In this document: positions 1 to 8,906 of the stretch, one piece after another
Position numbering within the stretch: position 1 is the first letter of the stretch
Layout of the letters: every line of letters starts with the position of its first letter
Source of the DNA: Elusimicrobiota bacterium
Lineage (GTDB): Bacteria > Elusimicrobiota > Elusimicrobia > UBA1565 > UBA9628
DNA: 64,000 nucleotides
Direction of reading: 5' to 3'
Assembly: GCA_027406905.1 (NCBI GenBank)
Contig: DAHZHT010000010.1
Location: forward strand, 1-64,000
The notes under the pieces: model-generated
Seen by the model: the letters and a program-made list of their open reading frames with translations, nothing else
Database searches by the model: none
What the model was told of the DNA's origin: nothing
Made by a program: the position numbers and the translations under genes

Positions 1-711
1 TTGCCCCAGGCGGGAGAATCATGGCAAAAACGCTGGGTCAGGCAATTTAAGAGCTTTATTCCCAAGAAATTTCCCAATACCATGGGGGGCATTCATATCG
101 GGGAAATTGTCCAGAACGATTTTTTTGTCAAGAATGTAAACCTTCTTTGGAAGTTGCGGGGGGTGACTCCGCGCCTTAACCATTTAAGCGGGGAAGCGGG
201 AATCACCTTGGGTAAAGGAGAAGTTAAAGACATCGAGTCTCTTCAAAAATCTCATAAATTGCTTAAAATTATTTTCTTGCCCTATGTCTATATGCACAAA
301 ATGAACAGCCTTTCGGTTCTGAGCGCGGCCAAGGCGTATCCCAAAACTCTGGACTTTAATGAAATCCAGGGAGAATACGGAATCAGAAATGGAGTCATTA
401 CGACCCGATTTTCCTACGTCAATGGGCCGGAACTTATCGCCTATGCGGAAGGCAAGGCCGATTTCGCCAAGGAAAAAATCGACATGAGCGTTCTAACCAG
501 GCTGACTCATTACAGCGCTCCGCTGCCGGAGTGGTGGGTCGATGAGTTGGGGCGGCCGTCCATTGGTTTCCGTGTGACCGGAGATCTCAATCACCCCGAT
601 GTCGAACCAAGGCTGAGCAAAATTAAGGCCGGAGAAATCGAGGGAGATGTCAAGCGCGGGCGCAGGGAAGAAAGAATTCGCTTTAGATCTTTAAGAAGGC
701 TGAAATTCTAA
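1..711 (+). CDS. AsmA-like protein, C-terminal part (5' end outside window)
   Basis: The reading frame is open from the first base of the window, so the gene almost certainly begins upstream; only 236 residues are visible. Residues about 115-170 have the pattern of AsmA-like C-terminal regions: an FNEIQGEYGIRNGVI segment, then a strand-rich stretch about a membrane or exported quantity ending in a linear dimension (AEGKADFAKEKIDMSVL). The last 30 residues are strongly basic. Proteins of this family are anchored in the inner membrane, span the periplasm and are linked to lipid transport to the outer membrane. It is followed 17 nt later by purB. Family assignment is from sequence pattern only, so a DUF3971/AsmA_2-type relative is equally possible. 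Confidence 0.55.
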   Translation: MPQAGESWQKRWVRQFKSFIPKKFPNTMGGIHIGEIVQNDFFVKNVNLLWKLRGVTPRLNHLSGEAGITLGKGEVKDIESLQKSHKLLKIIFLPYVYMHKMNSLSVLSAAKAYPKTLDFNEIQGEYGIRNGVITTRFSYVNGPELIAYAEGKADFAKEKIDMSVLTRLTHYSAPLPEWWVDELGRPSIGFRVTGDLNHPDVEPRLSKIKAGEIEGDVKRGRREERIRFRSLRRLKF

Positions 712-728
712 ACTGAGAGAGGAGCATT

Positions 729-2045
729 ATGATCGAACGCTATAGCCGCCCAGAGATGAGCCGCCTCTGGAGCGATGAAAACCGGACCAAGGCGATGATT
801 GAAGTTGAAAAAGAATTTGTCGCGGCCTTAGCCAAGGAAAAGGGGATAGCGGAGTCTGAAATTTCAGTTTTAGCTTCTCTTAAAGGGGCAAGTCTAGTAA
901 AAAAATCAAAAGAGATCGAAGCTCAAAGCAATCACGATGTGGTCGCGTTGATTTCAGCCATTGCCTCTGAGCTCAACGGAAAAGCGCCTAATCTTTTGCG
1001 CTATCTCCATTACGGGTTAACCTCTTCCGACGTTTTAGATACCGCTTTGGCGCTTCAAATGCGGGAAGCGGCCGATTTGCTTTTGAAAGGCTTGGATTCC
1101 GTTTTGTCGGAACTTAAAACCTTGGCTAAAAAACACGCGATGACCTGGATGGCGGGCCGCACCCATGGGGTTCACGCGGAGCCGATGACCTTGGGGCTTA
1201 AATTCGCTTCCTGGCACGCGGAGGCTTTGCGCGGAAAGGAAAGGCTGCTTAGGGCCAAGGAAGCGATTTCTTATGGAAAGCTTTCCGGCGCGGTGGGAAC
1301 TTTTTCTCAAATTTCCCCGACTTTAGAGGCCCAGGTCTGTCTGCGCCTGGGGCTCAATTCCGAGCCAATATCAACCCAAGTCATTCCCCGCGATCGCCAC
1401 GCGGAATTTATACAGACTCTGGTTCTAATCGCGGCTGGAATCGAGCGTTGGGCGACGGAAATTCGGCATCTTCAAAAAACAGAAACCCTTGAGCTTGAAG
1501 AGCCCTTTGCCGCGGGACAAAAGGGATCCTCGGCGATGCCTCATAAGAGAAATCCGGTCCTCTGCGAGAATTTAGTCGGCCTTTCAAGACTCATGCGCTC
1601 CTACGCCCAAGCGGCAGTTGAGGATATCGCCCTGTGGCATGAAAGAGACATCAGCCACTCTTCCGTAGAGCGCGTTATTTTGCCTGACGCCTGTATTCTG
1701 CTTGATTTCATGCTTAACCGCTTTAAAAACGTTCTGTCCGGGCTCTTGGTTTATCCGGAGAGAATGAAGGAAAATATGGACCGCTCTTACGGGCTGATGT
1801 TTTCGCAGCGGGTTCTTTTGTCCTTGATTGATTCCGGAATGGAGCGTTTGAAGGCATATGAGTTGGTCCAGAAAAACGCGATGAAGTGCTGGCAAACGCG
1901 ACAACCGTTTCGCTCGGTCATCGCCTCGGATCCCATTGTAAGTAAGAGGCTTTCAAAAAAAGATTTAGACCGTTGTTTTGACCTTTCCGGTTATAAAAAT
2001 TCCGTTGAACATCTTTTGGAAAGGGCCGGCATCAGGACAGCGTGA
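729..2045 (+). CDS. purB: Adenylosuccinate lyase
   Basis: A 438-residue cytosolic enzyme of purine synthesis that releases fumarate from SAICAR and from adenylosuccinate. The fumarase/aspartase superfamily signature GSSAMPHKRNP lies near residue 262, TSSDVLDT near 98 and the GRTHGVHAEP region near 140 with the catalytic His; length is normal for the family. The ATG has a good Shine-Dalgarno sequence (GAGAGGAG, about 715-722). Its TGA stop overlaps the GTG start of the SAM hydrolase gene by four bases, so the two are probably translationally coupled. Nothing looks broken or unusual. Confidence 0.97.
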   Translation: MIERYSRPEMSRLWSDENRTKAMIEVEKEFVAALAKEKGIAESEISVLASLKGASLVKKSKEIEAQSNHDVVALISAIASELNGKAPNLLRYLHYGLTSSDVLDTALALQMREAADLLLKGLDSVLSELKTLAKKHAMTWMAGRTHGVHAEPMTLGLKFASWHAEALRGKERLLRAKEAISYGKLSGAVGTFSQISPTLEAQVCLRLGLNSEPISTQVIPRDRHAEFIQTLVLIAAGIERWATEIRHLQKTETLELEEPFAAGQKGSSAMPHKRNPVLCENLVGLSRLMRSYAQAAVEDIALWHERDISHSSVERVILPDACILLDFMLNRFKNVLSGLLVYPERMKENMDRSYGLMFSQRVLLSLIDSGMERLKAYELVQKNAMKCWQTRQPFRSVIASDPIVSKRLSKKDLDRCFDLSGYKNSVEHLLERAGIRTA

Positions 2046-2839
2046 AGAAAGAAAAGGCTTCCGGGTTGATTGTTTTACTGACTGATTTTGGGCTTAAGGA
2101 TCCCTATGTCGGCATTCTCAAAGGAGTCATCGCGTCGAAGGTTCCGGAGGTGAAGATCATTGATCTTTCGCATGATATCTCGCCTCAAAACGTGGCGCAG
2201 GCGGCTTTTTTTCTTCGCGCTTCCACGCCCTATTTTCCCCCGGGCGCCTTGTTTGTCTGCGTCATTGACCCCGGGGTGGGCTCTCAGAGAAACATCTTAT
2301 GGGTTAAGACAAATAAACATCAGTTTTTAGCGCCCGATAACGGCGTTTTGAGCTGGATTGAAGATCCGATCCTTGAATCGCGGATTGTCGCTAACCGAAG
2401 ATGGATGAATTCCGATATCTCCAATACCTTTCATGGCCGCGATATTTTCGCGCCTGTCGCGGCGGAACTAATTAAAGGAAAACCCGCGCGCCTTCTGGGG
2501 CCAAAGACCCTTAGAAAGGTGATTTGTCCCTGGCCCAAGCCTCTTCTCAACTCTGATAGGATTTTGGGCGAAATTATTTTCATTGACCATTTTGGAAATT
2601 GCATCAGCAATATAGAGCCGTCAAAACTGCGTGGTTTAAACTCTAAGCGCGAGCTCCGAATTTTTTTTAGGGGAAAAAATTGGGGACCTTTGCGGCGGCA
2701 TTACGCGGAAGTCTTAAAAAATCAGCCTCTTTGTCTGACCAGCTCTTTTGGTTTTTTGGAGCTGGCGGTTCGGGAGGGGAGTTTTTTCGCTAGGTTTAAG
2801 GCTCAAATTGGAGAAAAAATAGAATGCCTATGGAATTGA
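2042..2839 (+). CDS. SAM hydroxide adenosyltransferase (SAM hydrolase, DUF62 family)
   Basis: A 265-residue member of the SAM_HAT family. The N-terminus carries LLTDFGLKDPYVGILKG, followed by DLSHDI, a VIDPGVGS loop and APDNGVLS, the diagnostic landmarks of the fold that also contains the fluorinase and chlorinase. Known prokaryotic members without the halogenase loop cleave S-adenosylmethionine with water to adenosine and methionine; their physiological role is unsettled. Adenosine production would fit its coupling to purB, but that is inference. The start is GTG at 2042, overlapping the purB stop (GTGA), and its own end overlaps the following methyltransferase by 16 nt. Confidence 0.88.
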   Translation: MKKEKASGLIVLLTDFGLKDPYVGILKGVIASKVPEVKIIDLSHDISPQNVAQAAFFLRASTPYFPPGALFVCVIDPGVGSQRNILWVKTNKHQFLAPDNGVLSWIEDPILESRIVANRRWMNSDISNTFHGRDIFAPVAAELIKGKPARLLGPKTLRKVICPWPKPLLNSDRILGEIIFIDHFGNCISNIEPSKLRGLNSKRELRIFFRGKNWGPLRRHYAEVLKNQPLCLTSSFGFLELAVREGSFFARFKAQIGEKIECLWN

Positions 2840-4035
2840 CGCGGGGAGCGGAGCTTAAGATTAATCTTAAACGAAATGAAGAACGGCGGATTCTATCAGG
2901 GCATTCGTGGGTTTTTTCAAATGAAATAGAGGCGGTTAGCGGAAAATTTGAAAGCGGGGACTTGGGAGAAGTCTTTTCATCTTCCGGGGAATTTTTAGGG
3001 GTTGGCTTTTATAATCCGCATAGTCTCATCGCCGTTCGCATTCTCTCTCGCAAGCGATTGGAAGCGATTGATTCTGATTTCTTTTATCGCCGGTTTTTGG
3101 AAGCGCTGGCGTATCGGGAAAGGGTTTATCCCGGACGGCCTCCTTTTTATCGGCTTTGTTTCGGGGAATCAGACGGGCTTCCGGGCTTGGTCGTTGATAG
3201 ATACGGTTCGGTTTTGGTTTTGCAGATTTTATCCGCCGGAATGGAAAAGCGCTTATCTCAAATTTCAGAGGCGCTTTTAAAGCTGGTGAATCCTTCCGGA
3301 ATTTACCTTAGAAACGACCATAAAAGCCGCGCTTTGGAAGGCCTTCCGCTGGAGGAGAAAATCCAGTACGGGGAAATTCCTTCTTTTGTCGAGGTCAACG
3401 ATTTCGGGCTTAGGTTTTCTGTTCCAATTGTTGCCGCGCAAAAAACCGGGTTTTATTTCGATCAATCGGAGAATCGAGTTTTTCTGAGGCCTTATTTCCA
3501 GGGCAGAACCGTGTTTGATTTCTACTCCTATGTCGGGAGCTTCGGAATTAATGCCGCCAAATTCGGGGCCAAGTCGGTCGTGGGTTTTGACAGCTCTCAA
3601 GACGCGGTTTCCCTGGCGAATCAAAACGCGGCTTTAAACGGGGTTTCTTCGCTTGCGAGATTTGAAAAAAAAGACGCTGAAGAGGCGCTTGTTTCCTTGG
3701 CGGAAAACCGCGCCGCGACGCCGGACATGATTTTGCTTGACCCGCCAAGCCTGGTTTCTTCGCGCAAGGACCTCTCAAAGGCGGAACGCCTATACGTTCG
3801 GCTCAATAGCCTGGCTTTAAAGGCTTTGCCTTTGGGCGGGCTTTTAGCGACGAGCACGTGTTCTCATCATGTCAGTCGCGAACTGTTTGTCTCGATTCTG
3901 AGGCAGGCCGCCGCAAAGGCCCGTAAAAGCGTCCGGCTTTTGAGTTTGCGCCCTCAGGCTCTTGATCACCCGGTTTTGTTGGCGATGCCGGAAACCGAGT
4001 ATCTCCATTTCGCTCTTCTTGAGGTTGTGCAGTAA
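2824..4035 (+). CDS. rlmI: RlmI-like 23S rRNA (cytosine-C5) methyltransferase
   Basis: A 403-residue protein with the YccW/RlmI architecture: an N-terminal PUA-like RNA-binding domain (residues about 10-85, with RILSGHSWVFSNEI), a linker EEHEA-type domain, and a C-terminal Rossmann methyltransferase (VFDFYSYVGSFGINAA for SAM binding near 230, ILLDPPSL near 305, and TSTCSHHVS near 343, containing the expected cysteine). It methylates a cytosine in 23S rRNA in characterised relatives; the exact target here is not known. It is the last gene of the purB operon, overlapping the SAM hydrolase gene by 16 nt. Both neighbours use SAM. Confidence 0.85.
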   Translation: MPMELTRGAELKINLKRNEERRILSGHSWVFSNEIEAVSGKFESGDLGEVFSSSGEFLGVGFYNPHSLIAVRILSRKRLEAIDSDFFYRRFLEALAYRERVYPGRPPFYRLCFGESDGLPGLVVDRYGSVLVLQILSAGMEKRLSQISEALLKLVNPSGIYLRNDHKSRALEGLPLEEKIQYGEIPSFVEVNDFGLRFSVPIVAAQKTGFYFDQSENRVFLRPYFQGRTVFDFYSYVGSFGINAAKFGAKSVVGFDSSQDAVSLANQNAALNGVSSLARFEKKDAEEALVSLAENRAATPDMILLDPPSLVSSRKDLSKAERLYVRLNSLALKALPLGGLLATSTCSHHVSRELFVSILRQAAAKARKSVRLLSLRPQALDHPVLLAMPETEYLHFALLEVVQ

Positions 4036-4041
4036 TGGGAC

Positions 4042-4066
4042 CTTCTGGGCCTTTTGGCCCTGGAAG
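4042..4066 (+). terminator. GC-rich hairpin after the RlmI-like gene
   Basis: Just after the stop at 4035 there is GGGCC (4047-4051), a TTTT loop and GGCCC (4056-4060), with weak extension on both sides. It lies between this gene and the next promoter. There is no strong T run directly behind it, so it may be a weak terminator or an mRNA-end stabiliser. Confidence 0.35.
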
Positions 4067-4081
4067 AGAGACGATTTTTAT

Positions 4082-4109
4082 TTGACAATAAACTTAAGCT
4101 TTGTAATAA
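4082..4109 (+). promoter_or_regulatory. Sigma70-type promoter, apparently leaderless
   Basis: A perfect -35 box TTGACA (4082-4087), a 16-nt spacer and TAATAA (4104-4109). The -10 ends seven bases before the ATG at 4117, so transcription should start at or next to the A of the start codon. No Shine-Dalgarno sequence is possible in such a leader. Confidence 0.7.
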
Positions 4110-4116
4110 TGCGTGT

Positions 4117-4917
4117 ATGATTAAACTATTGCTGGTCTTGATATCGGCTCCGGTTATGGCTCAGAATACGGTCAATTCGAGGGCGATTTTAGAGAAAATC
4201 TCTCCCATCGTCTCTGAACTCGCCTCTCCCGCCCCGTTGTTTGAGAAAAGCGCTTTTCCGGCGGCTCCTCATCCAGTGCGAGTGGGATATGGCTTTCGCA
4301 TCAAAGACGGGCAATTAATTAACGACCAGCTGTGGGATTCTCTCAAACCGGCATCGCCTGGCATGGTTAATTGGCTAATCAAACAGATTCCAGATTTAAA
4401 CCCTTCTCAAATAAAAGAGATGCCCTTATCAGCCATTGAGCGGGTGGCCCGCGCCGCGATTGTAGCCCATGACAATTCCCTGACATTTATGACCGACCCG
4501 GGGCTGACTACTCCGCATGTTTTCTATCTTTCTCGCGAGGTCTGCGCGGCTCTGTTTTCCAAATATGATTTTGGGGCCATTACGATTGATTCTGGAATCA
4601 CCAATAACGGGAGAAAATTTCAGATTCAAGCGATGTTGGTCGGCAATAACAAGATTCAAGTCCTCTATAATATAGACCATTTTGAATTTAAGCATCCTCA
4701 ATACCCCCAATATCCTTTTATTTTAAGCCGCCTTGTGACTTACGCTATCAATGGTCCCGGGGATTTGAGCGTTTCTGGAATCCAAGCCGACGCGGGCATT
4801 GTCCATGCCACTATTCAAGACATTGAAGACGCTCGTAACGGATATTTGCAGATAGATACTGATTATGGCCAACAGTTCGTCAAATCCGGCCCGATTTCTG
4901 TGATCTCTTTGCGATAG
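4117..4917 (+). CDS. Secreted protein of unknown function
   Basis: A 266-residue protein that I do not recognise. The open frame extends upstream to 4054, but the ATG at 4117 gives a clean short signal peptide (MIKLLLVLISAPVMAQ) and sits exactly where the promoter at 4082-4109 would initiate, so this start is preferred. The mature part is mixed alpha/beta, has a single cysteine (in REVCAAL) and no obvious repeats or metal-binding motif. It is followed nine bases later by a DUF4139 protein, which suggests a shared role in the periplasm or envelope. Function is unknown. Confidence 0.75.
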   Translation: MIKLLLVLISAPVMAQNTVNSRAILEKISPIVSELASPAPLFEKSAFPAAPHPVRVGYGFRIKDGQLINDQLWDSLKPASPGMVNWLIKQIPDLNPSQIKEMPLSAIERVARAAIVAHDNSLTFMTDPGLTTPHVFYLSREVCAALFSKYDFGAITIDSGITNNGRKFQIQAMLVGNNKIQVLYNIDHFEFKHPQYPQYPFILSRLVTYAINGPGDLSVSGIQADAGIVHATIQDIEDARNGYLQIDTDYGQQFVKSGPISVISLR

Positions 4918-4926
4918 GCCTTTTTC

Positions 4927-6306
4927 ATGTTTTTGTTCTTGCCGTTTGTCTTCTTGTCCTTTCGCGCTCAAGCCGCCGATATCACCATCTATCAAGACCA
5001 GCGCGCTCTCATTAAAAAAGAGTTGTCTTTTCCGCTTAAAGCCGGAATTTCTGATACGCCTCTGGTTCCCGTTCCATGGGGGTTTAAGCCTTCCAGCGTT
5101 TTGATTGCGCCCAAGGACCGAGGAAATAAGGTGGAGGCGCTGGAACAAAATTTTTTCGGCGGATGGACAAACCCTTCTCAGATTCTCGAGAAATTCATCG
5201 GCAAGGAGGTCGAGCTCAAAGAGAATAAAAAATCCGAAACCCTAAAAGGCGTTCTCTTGGAAGCCCGAGATAATCTGACGGCGCTTAAGGTTGCTAAGCG
5301 CGTCTATCTTAACCCCCGGGGAACCTGGGTGATTCCTTCTTCACCTAAAGAAGGCTTTAATCCTTCCGTCTCTTGGAAAATGAAAGCGAGAAATTCAGGA
5401 AAGTATCTTTTTGAGTTTAGTTACCTGACCCGAGATCTGTCTTGGGAAGCCAACTACGCGGCCGTTCTCAATGAGTCATCAAATTTAATGGACTTAAAAA
5501 TTTGGGCCGATTTGAACAATCAATCTGGAATTGATTTTAAAAAGGCTCATATCCTTTTGGTCGCGGGAGAGCCGCATCAGGCCTTGCCCGCCGCGGTCTC
5601 AAGCCCGCGCCCCCTGTTTCGCGCGATGGCGGCAGCGCCCCAAGGAATCATCGGCAATAGCCAAAATTTATTTGAGTACCATCTTTATCCCCTGCCGGAT
5701 TTTGTTCATCTCAAAAATGGAAGCGTGCGCGTTTCAATGGGAGAAGCCTTTCGGGTTCCGGTTAAAAAAATATACCTCTATGACGCTGCGGATTTAAGCG
5801 GAAATTTTAGCGTTTACACCAGGGTCAATCCTGACTATGGGGCGGACAGTCAAGGAGAAGTAAAGGTCATTTTCAGATTGAAAAATGCCAAGGCCTCAAA
5901 TTTGGGATTTCCTCTTCCACCGGGGAAGATTCGGGTCTATCAAAAAGACAAAAGCGGCTCCTTAGAATGGCTGGGGTCCGATTCTTTGCCGGCGACGCCC
6001 AGAAACGAGAAATTATCCGTCGCGGTGGGAGGGGCTTTTGACGTTCTCGGTCAGAGAAAGCGCGTTCTGTTTGAGACCGGGCCCAAGAAAACCAAGGAAG
6101 GCTTTGAAATTACGCTGACAAACCGGAAAAACTCCGACGTTTCGGTTAAGGTCATTGAACATCTCTATCGCTGGTCAAAATGGAAGATTATTTCTTCTGA
6201 TCAGAAATGGAAGAAAAAAGACGCGCAGACCATTGTCTTTGAAATTCCAGTCAAGAAAAACTCCTCTTCCAAAATCGACTATACCGTGGAATATTCCTGG
6301 AGATAA
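4927..6306 (+). CDS. DUF4139-type secreted protein
   Basis: A 459-residue protein with a short signal peptide (hydrophobic FLFLPFVFLSF then AQA). The start ADITIYQDQRALIKKELSF and the later blocks LKGVLLEARDN, LSWEANYAAVLNESSNLMDL and the beta-rich second half ending VEYSWR match the DUF4139 family (beta-strand proteins that open by describing a string of input bases). Members are exported and largely uncharacterised. The ATG is nine bases after the previous stop, without a good Shine-Dalgarno sequence, so translation may depend on the upstream gene. Confidence 0.72.
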   Translation: MFLFLPFVFLSFRAQAADITIYQDQRALIKKELSFPLKAGISDTPLVPVPWGFKPSSVLIAPKDRGNKVEALEQNFFGGWTNPSQILEKFIGKEVELKENKKSETLKGVLLEARDNLTALKVAKRVYLNPRGTWVIPSSPKEGFNPSVSWKMKARNSGKYLFEFSYLTRDLSWEANYAAVLNESSNLMDLKIWADLNNQSGIDFKKAHILLVAGEPHQALPAAVSSPRPLFRAMAAAPQGIIGNSQNLFEYHLYPLPDFVHLKNGSVRVSMGEAFRVPVKKIYLYDAADLSGNFSVYTRVNPDYGADSQGEVKVIFRLKNAKASNLGFPLPPGKIRVYQKDKSGSLEWLGSDSLPATPRNEKLSVAVGGAFDVLGQRKRVLFETGPKKTKEGFEITLTNRKNSDVSVKVIEHLYRWSKWKIISSDQKWKKKDAQTIVFEIPVKKNSSSKIDYTVEYSWR

Positions 6307-6309
6307 TCC

Positions 6310-6765
6310 ATGAATCTGCCGGAGGTTCTGCCGTCCGTTCAAGAAGCGCGCGATTTCTTAAACCGCTTGAAAAAAGATTTGCGGGAAATTTTTTTGCCTG
6401 TTCCGGCCCTGGTCATCGCAAAACCGGTCAACAAGGATTTTTCTTCTCGCCAAAAGGCGCGGGAGATTCTTTCTTCCTCGGTCCAGTATTGGTCTTCTCA
6501 GATGGGCGTTCGCTATGGGCGAATCGCCATCCGGGAGCAAAGAACCCGGTGGGGGAGTTGCTCGCAAAAAGGAAATCTCAATTTTAACTGGAGGCTTGTC
6601 TTGGCGCCGCCCGAGGTTCGGGATTATGTCGTGATTCACGAGCTCTGTCATTTGTCTTATTTAAATCATTCAAAAGAATTTTGGGCGAGGGTTGAACAAT
6701 TTTGTCCGGAGTATAGACTCCAGAGGCGCTGGTTAAGAGAAAACGGGCATACCCTGATCAATTAA
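6310..6765 (+). CDS. YgjP-like zinc metallopeptidase domain protein (DUF45)
   Basis: A 151-residue protein with the DUF45/YgjP layout: REQRTRWGSCSQKGNLNFNW near residue 77, then the zinc site VIHELCHLSYLNHS near 110 (HExxH plus the third ligand His in the NHS segment) and FW.RVEQFCPEY. No signal peptide, so it is cytosolic. It is close in length to the catalytic domain alone. It begins four bases after the DUF4139 gene stop. Substrates of the family are not established. Confidence 0.82.
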   Translation: MNLPEVLPSVQEARDFLNRLKKDLREIFLPVPALVIAKPVNKDFSSRQKAREILSSSVQYWSSQMGVRYGRIAIREQRTRWGSCSQKGNLNFNWRLVLAPPEVRDYVVIHELCHLSYLNHSKEFWARVEQFCPEYRLQRRWLRENGHTLIN

Positions 6766-6769
6766 TTAA

Positions 6770-7105
6770 ATGGAATATTTTCCTAAACGCCCCGAAGAGG
6801 CTTCTCCCAAGATTGTGGAAGCCGAGATTGTAGATGAGGACTTGAAGGGCCCCTTTTTTGAGGAAAGACCTCTCCCTCATTCCCGGCTCGGCCGATTCTT
6901 GTCCAAGGCGGCGTTGAGCGTTCTGTTGGCTTTGATTGGTCTGGCGATGATGGGGGCTGGTTTGGTTTTGACCTTGACCGTCATCGGGATTACCTTCGGT
7001 CTTCCGCTGATGGCCATGGGGTTTTTAGCCTGCGTGTTGGCGATTCTTGTTTTCTTTTCCCGAGTTCAGGGGACTGTCGTCGTCGGCCGAGGGCCAAGGC
7101 GGTGA
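6770..7105 (+). CDS. Small membrane protein, two predicted helices
   Basis: A 111-residue protein with an acidic N-terminal half (EASPKIVEAEIVDEDLKG) and two hydrophobic segments at about residues 47-70 and 73-96, ending in a basic tail GRGPRR. I do not recognise the family. The start ATG is four bases after the preceding stop and lacks a clear Shine-Dalgarno sequence, so it is probably cotranslated with the metallopeptidase gene. It may be an inner-membrane accessory protein; that is only inferred from topology. Confidence 0.6.
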   Translation: MEYFPKRPEEASPKIVEAEIVDEDLKGPFFEERPLPHSRLGRFLSKAALSVLLALIGLAMMGAGLVLTLTVIGITFGLPLMAMGFLACVLAILVFFSRVQGTVVVGRGPRR

Positions 7106-7149
7106 ATCCTTTTTGGGTTTTCGGCATCTAAAGATTAAAGGGAGGGCTT

Positions 7150-7338
7150 ATGATTCAAGTTAATGTGGGAAGCTGGGACCGTTGGTTGAGGATTGTGGTC
7201 GGGTTGTTTTTAATCTCGCTTGTATTCTGGGGGCCTAAAACCTGGTGGGGGCTGATTGGGATTATTCCCGTCTTGACCGGCGTTTTTCGCTATTGCCCGG
7301 CCTATACCCTGTGCAAGATATCGACTGTCGGGAAATAG
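7150..7338 (+). CDS. DUF2892 (YgaP-type) inner-membrane protein
   Basis: A 62-residue protein preceded by a strong Shine-Dalgarno sequence (AAAGGGAGG). The opening MIQVNVGSWDRWLRIVVGL followed by a second hydrophobic segment and FRYCPAYTLCKIST is the signature of DUF2892, the transmembrane domain also found at the end of YgaP rhodaneses. It has two cysteines in the CPAYTLC segment. These small proteins often occur beside methyltransferases or rhodaneses, as here. Confidence 0.85.
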   Translation: MIQVNVGSWDRWLRIVVGLFLISLVFWGPKTWWGLIGIIPVLTGVFRYCPAYTLCKISTVGK

Positions 7339-7347
7339 TATTGAGCC

Positions 7348-7944
7348 GTGGAACACGATCGACATGGAGCCCGTCAGCCGGAGCGTTTTAATCCGGAGCG
7401 CGCCGCGTCATTAAATGACCGGACTCGCTTTGATTATCTTCCGCCCAAGGATTTAATTTCTCTTTTGGGGCTTGAGCCCAAAGGGGTTTTAATCGATTTC
7501 GGCGCGGGAACGGGGCTTTACGCCATTGAGATCGCCGCTTTGTGTCCCGAAATCTCGGTCCTCGGAGTTGATGAACAGGAAAAGATGCTCGAATTTTTCT
7601 CTGAGAACTTAGCCCGGAGTCCTTTGAAAAATGTCCAGGCATTGTGGACTAAAGACGAGAAATATTCGCGTCTTAAAAAAACCGCGGATGGGGTTTTAGC
7701 CCTAAACGTCCTTCATGAGTTGGGAGACCGGGCGATGGAAGAGATTCAAGCGCTTCTTAAGCCTTCCGGCAGGGTTCTTTTTGTCGATTGGAACTCGGAA
7801 ATAGAGCGCCCGGTCGGGCCGCCGCGGGATCATGTTTATTCCCCGCAAGAGGGGCGTTTGCGCGTTCTTGATTTTGGATTTTCCGTCCTCAAAGAACGAA
7901 AATTCCCCTACCACTACGCTCTCTTGTGCGGTCTTAAGAATTAG
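7348..7944 (+). CDS. SAM-dependent methyltransferase (class I)
   Basis: A 198-residue protein beginning with GTG ten bases after the DUF2892 gene. Residues about 45-150 form a Rossmann methyltransferase: LIDFGAGTGLYAIEIA is motif I, VLGVDEQEKML the acidic loop at the end of strand 2, and GVLALNVLHEL motif IV. The N-terminal RFNPERAASLNDRTRFDYLPP resembles methyltransferases found with DUF2892 proteins. The substrate cannot be read from the sequence. Its last four bases overlap the end of the convergent DsbA-like gene. Confidence 0.8.
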   Translation: MEHDRHGARQPERFNPERAASLNDRTRFDYLPPKDLISLLGLEPKGVLIDFGAGTGLYAIEIAALCPEISVLGVDEQEKMLEFFSENLARSPLKNVQALWTKDEKYSRLKKTADGVLALNVLHELGDRAMEEIQALLKPSGRVLFVDWNSEIERPVGPPRDHVYSPQEGRLRVLDFGFSVLKERKFPYHYALLCGLKN

Positions 7945-8795
7945 TTTTTGGCGCCAGAATCCCCGGAGGTTTGGGAGGCCGTTTTTGAGGAAGCCGACTT
8001 TTTTCCCCGAAGTTTGAGGCGATCGATAATCGAAATAAATTTTTCCTCGGGATAAGCGCCGCGAATGGGCACTCCGTTTAAGAGAAACCCCGGCGTTCCG
8101 GTAAATCCAAATTTCTCCGCTTCTTTGATGTCGGCTTGAATTATGTCTTGAACGCGCTGAGACTTCGCGTCTTTCTCCGCTTGCTTGACGTTGAGACCTA
8201 ATTCCTTGAGGGTCTGCTTGTAAAATCCCGGTCCCAGCCGCGATTGATTTTCATACATCTTGTCGTTAAAGAGCCAAGCTTTCTTGCGGGACTGAAGAGC
8301 CGCCGCCTCGAAGTATTCGGCCGCCGGCATCGATTGCGGGTGCATGGGGAGCGGCATATTTTTATAAATAAAGCGCATTTTGGATCCGTATTTTTTTCTG
8401 AGAGCTTGAACTGTGGGGAAGGCGCGTCCGCAATAAGGGCATTGGAAATCGGAGTATTCGACCAAGGTATATTTCGCGTTTTTATTTCCGCTAATCATCG
8501 TGTTTTTGTTGATGACAGGTTGATAGGGATGTTTAAAGGCCTCGTTTTCTTCCTTTTGTTCCTGTTGTTCGGCCTCTTTTTCCCGCTTGGCTTGCTCTTC
8601 CTGGAAGGCTTGGCTGACAATGTCGTAAAGCTCGGACTTGTGATCGCGCAGAACGTTCAAAATTAAATTGGGGTGGGCTTTGAGGACGTTTTCGATTTGT
8701 TGATCCGAAGGCTGGGAGCTAAAGACGCCTGAAAAAGCGGGCAAAGAAAAGCTTCCAATAATCAAGATTGAAACGAGCGCGTAATTTTTTTTCAT
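7941..8795 (-). CDS. DsbA-family periplasmic thiol oxidoreductase / disulfide isomerase
   Basis: A 284-residue protein with a signal peptide (MKKNYALVSILIIGSFSLPAFSG), an alpha-helical charged N-terminal segment (residues about 30-95, rich in E and K, likely a dimerisation or coiled-coil region), then a thioredoxin fold of DsbA/DsbG/BDBD type. The active site is FQCPYCGRAF near residue 120, and the cis-proline loop is FTGTPGFLLNG near 232. The last 25 residues are Ser/Lys rich. The start has a Shine-Dalgarno sequence (AAGGA). The layout matches DsbA-family proteins that oxidise exported proteins. Confidence 0.88.
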   Translation of the reverse strand: MKKNYALVSILIIGSFSLPAFSGVFSSQPSDQQIENVLKAHPNLILNVLRDHKSELYDIVSQAFQEEQAKREKEAEQQEQKEENEAFKHPYQPVINKNTMISGNKNAKYTLVEYSDFQCPYCGRAFPTVQALRKKYGSKMRFIYKNMPLPMHPQSMPAAEYFEAAALQSRKKAWLFNDKMYENQSRLGPGFYKQTLKELGLNVKQAEKDAKSQRVQDIIQADIKEAEKFGFTGTPGFLLNGVPIRGAYPEEKFISIIDRLKLRGKKSASSKTASQTSGDSGAKN

Positions 8796-8894
8796 AATTT
8801 ATCCTTGTCTTTCTTTTATTTAAGCCGTTGTCGGCTGACGCTTTCATATCTTGACTCAAATGCCGCCAGTCCGTCAAGCCCTTTCCGCTTTTGC

Positions 8895-8900
8895 TAGAAT
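8895..8900 (+). promoter_or_regulatory. -10 box six bases before the flippase start codon
   Basis: TAGAAT (8895-8900) is followed by six bases and then GTG at 8907. This is the same spacing as at three or four other genes in the window, so the transcript should be leaderless. No convincing -35 box was found 17 nt upstream. Confidence 0.45.
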
Positions 8901-8906
8901 CCAAAA

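Noticed and set aside
1035..1904. Minus-strand frames inside purB and similar ones across the window
   Set aside because: They are shadows of clear genes on the other strand, without start signals or plausible composition.
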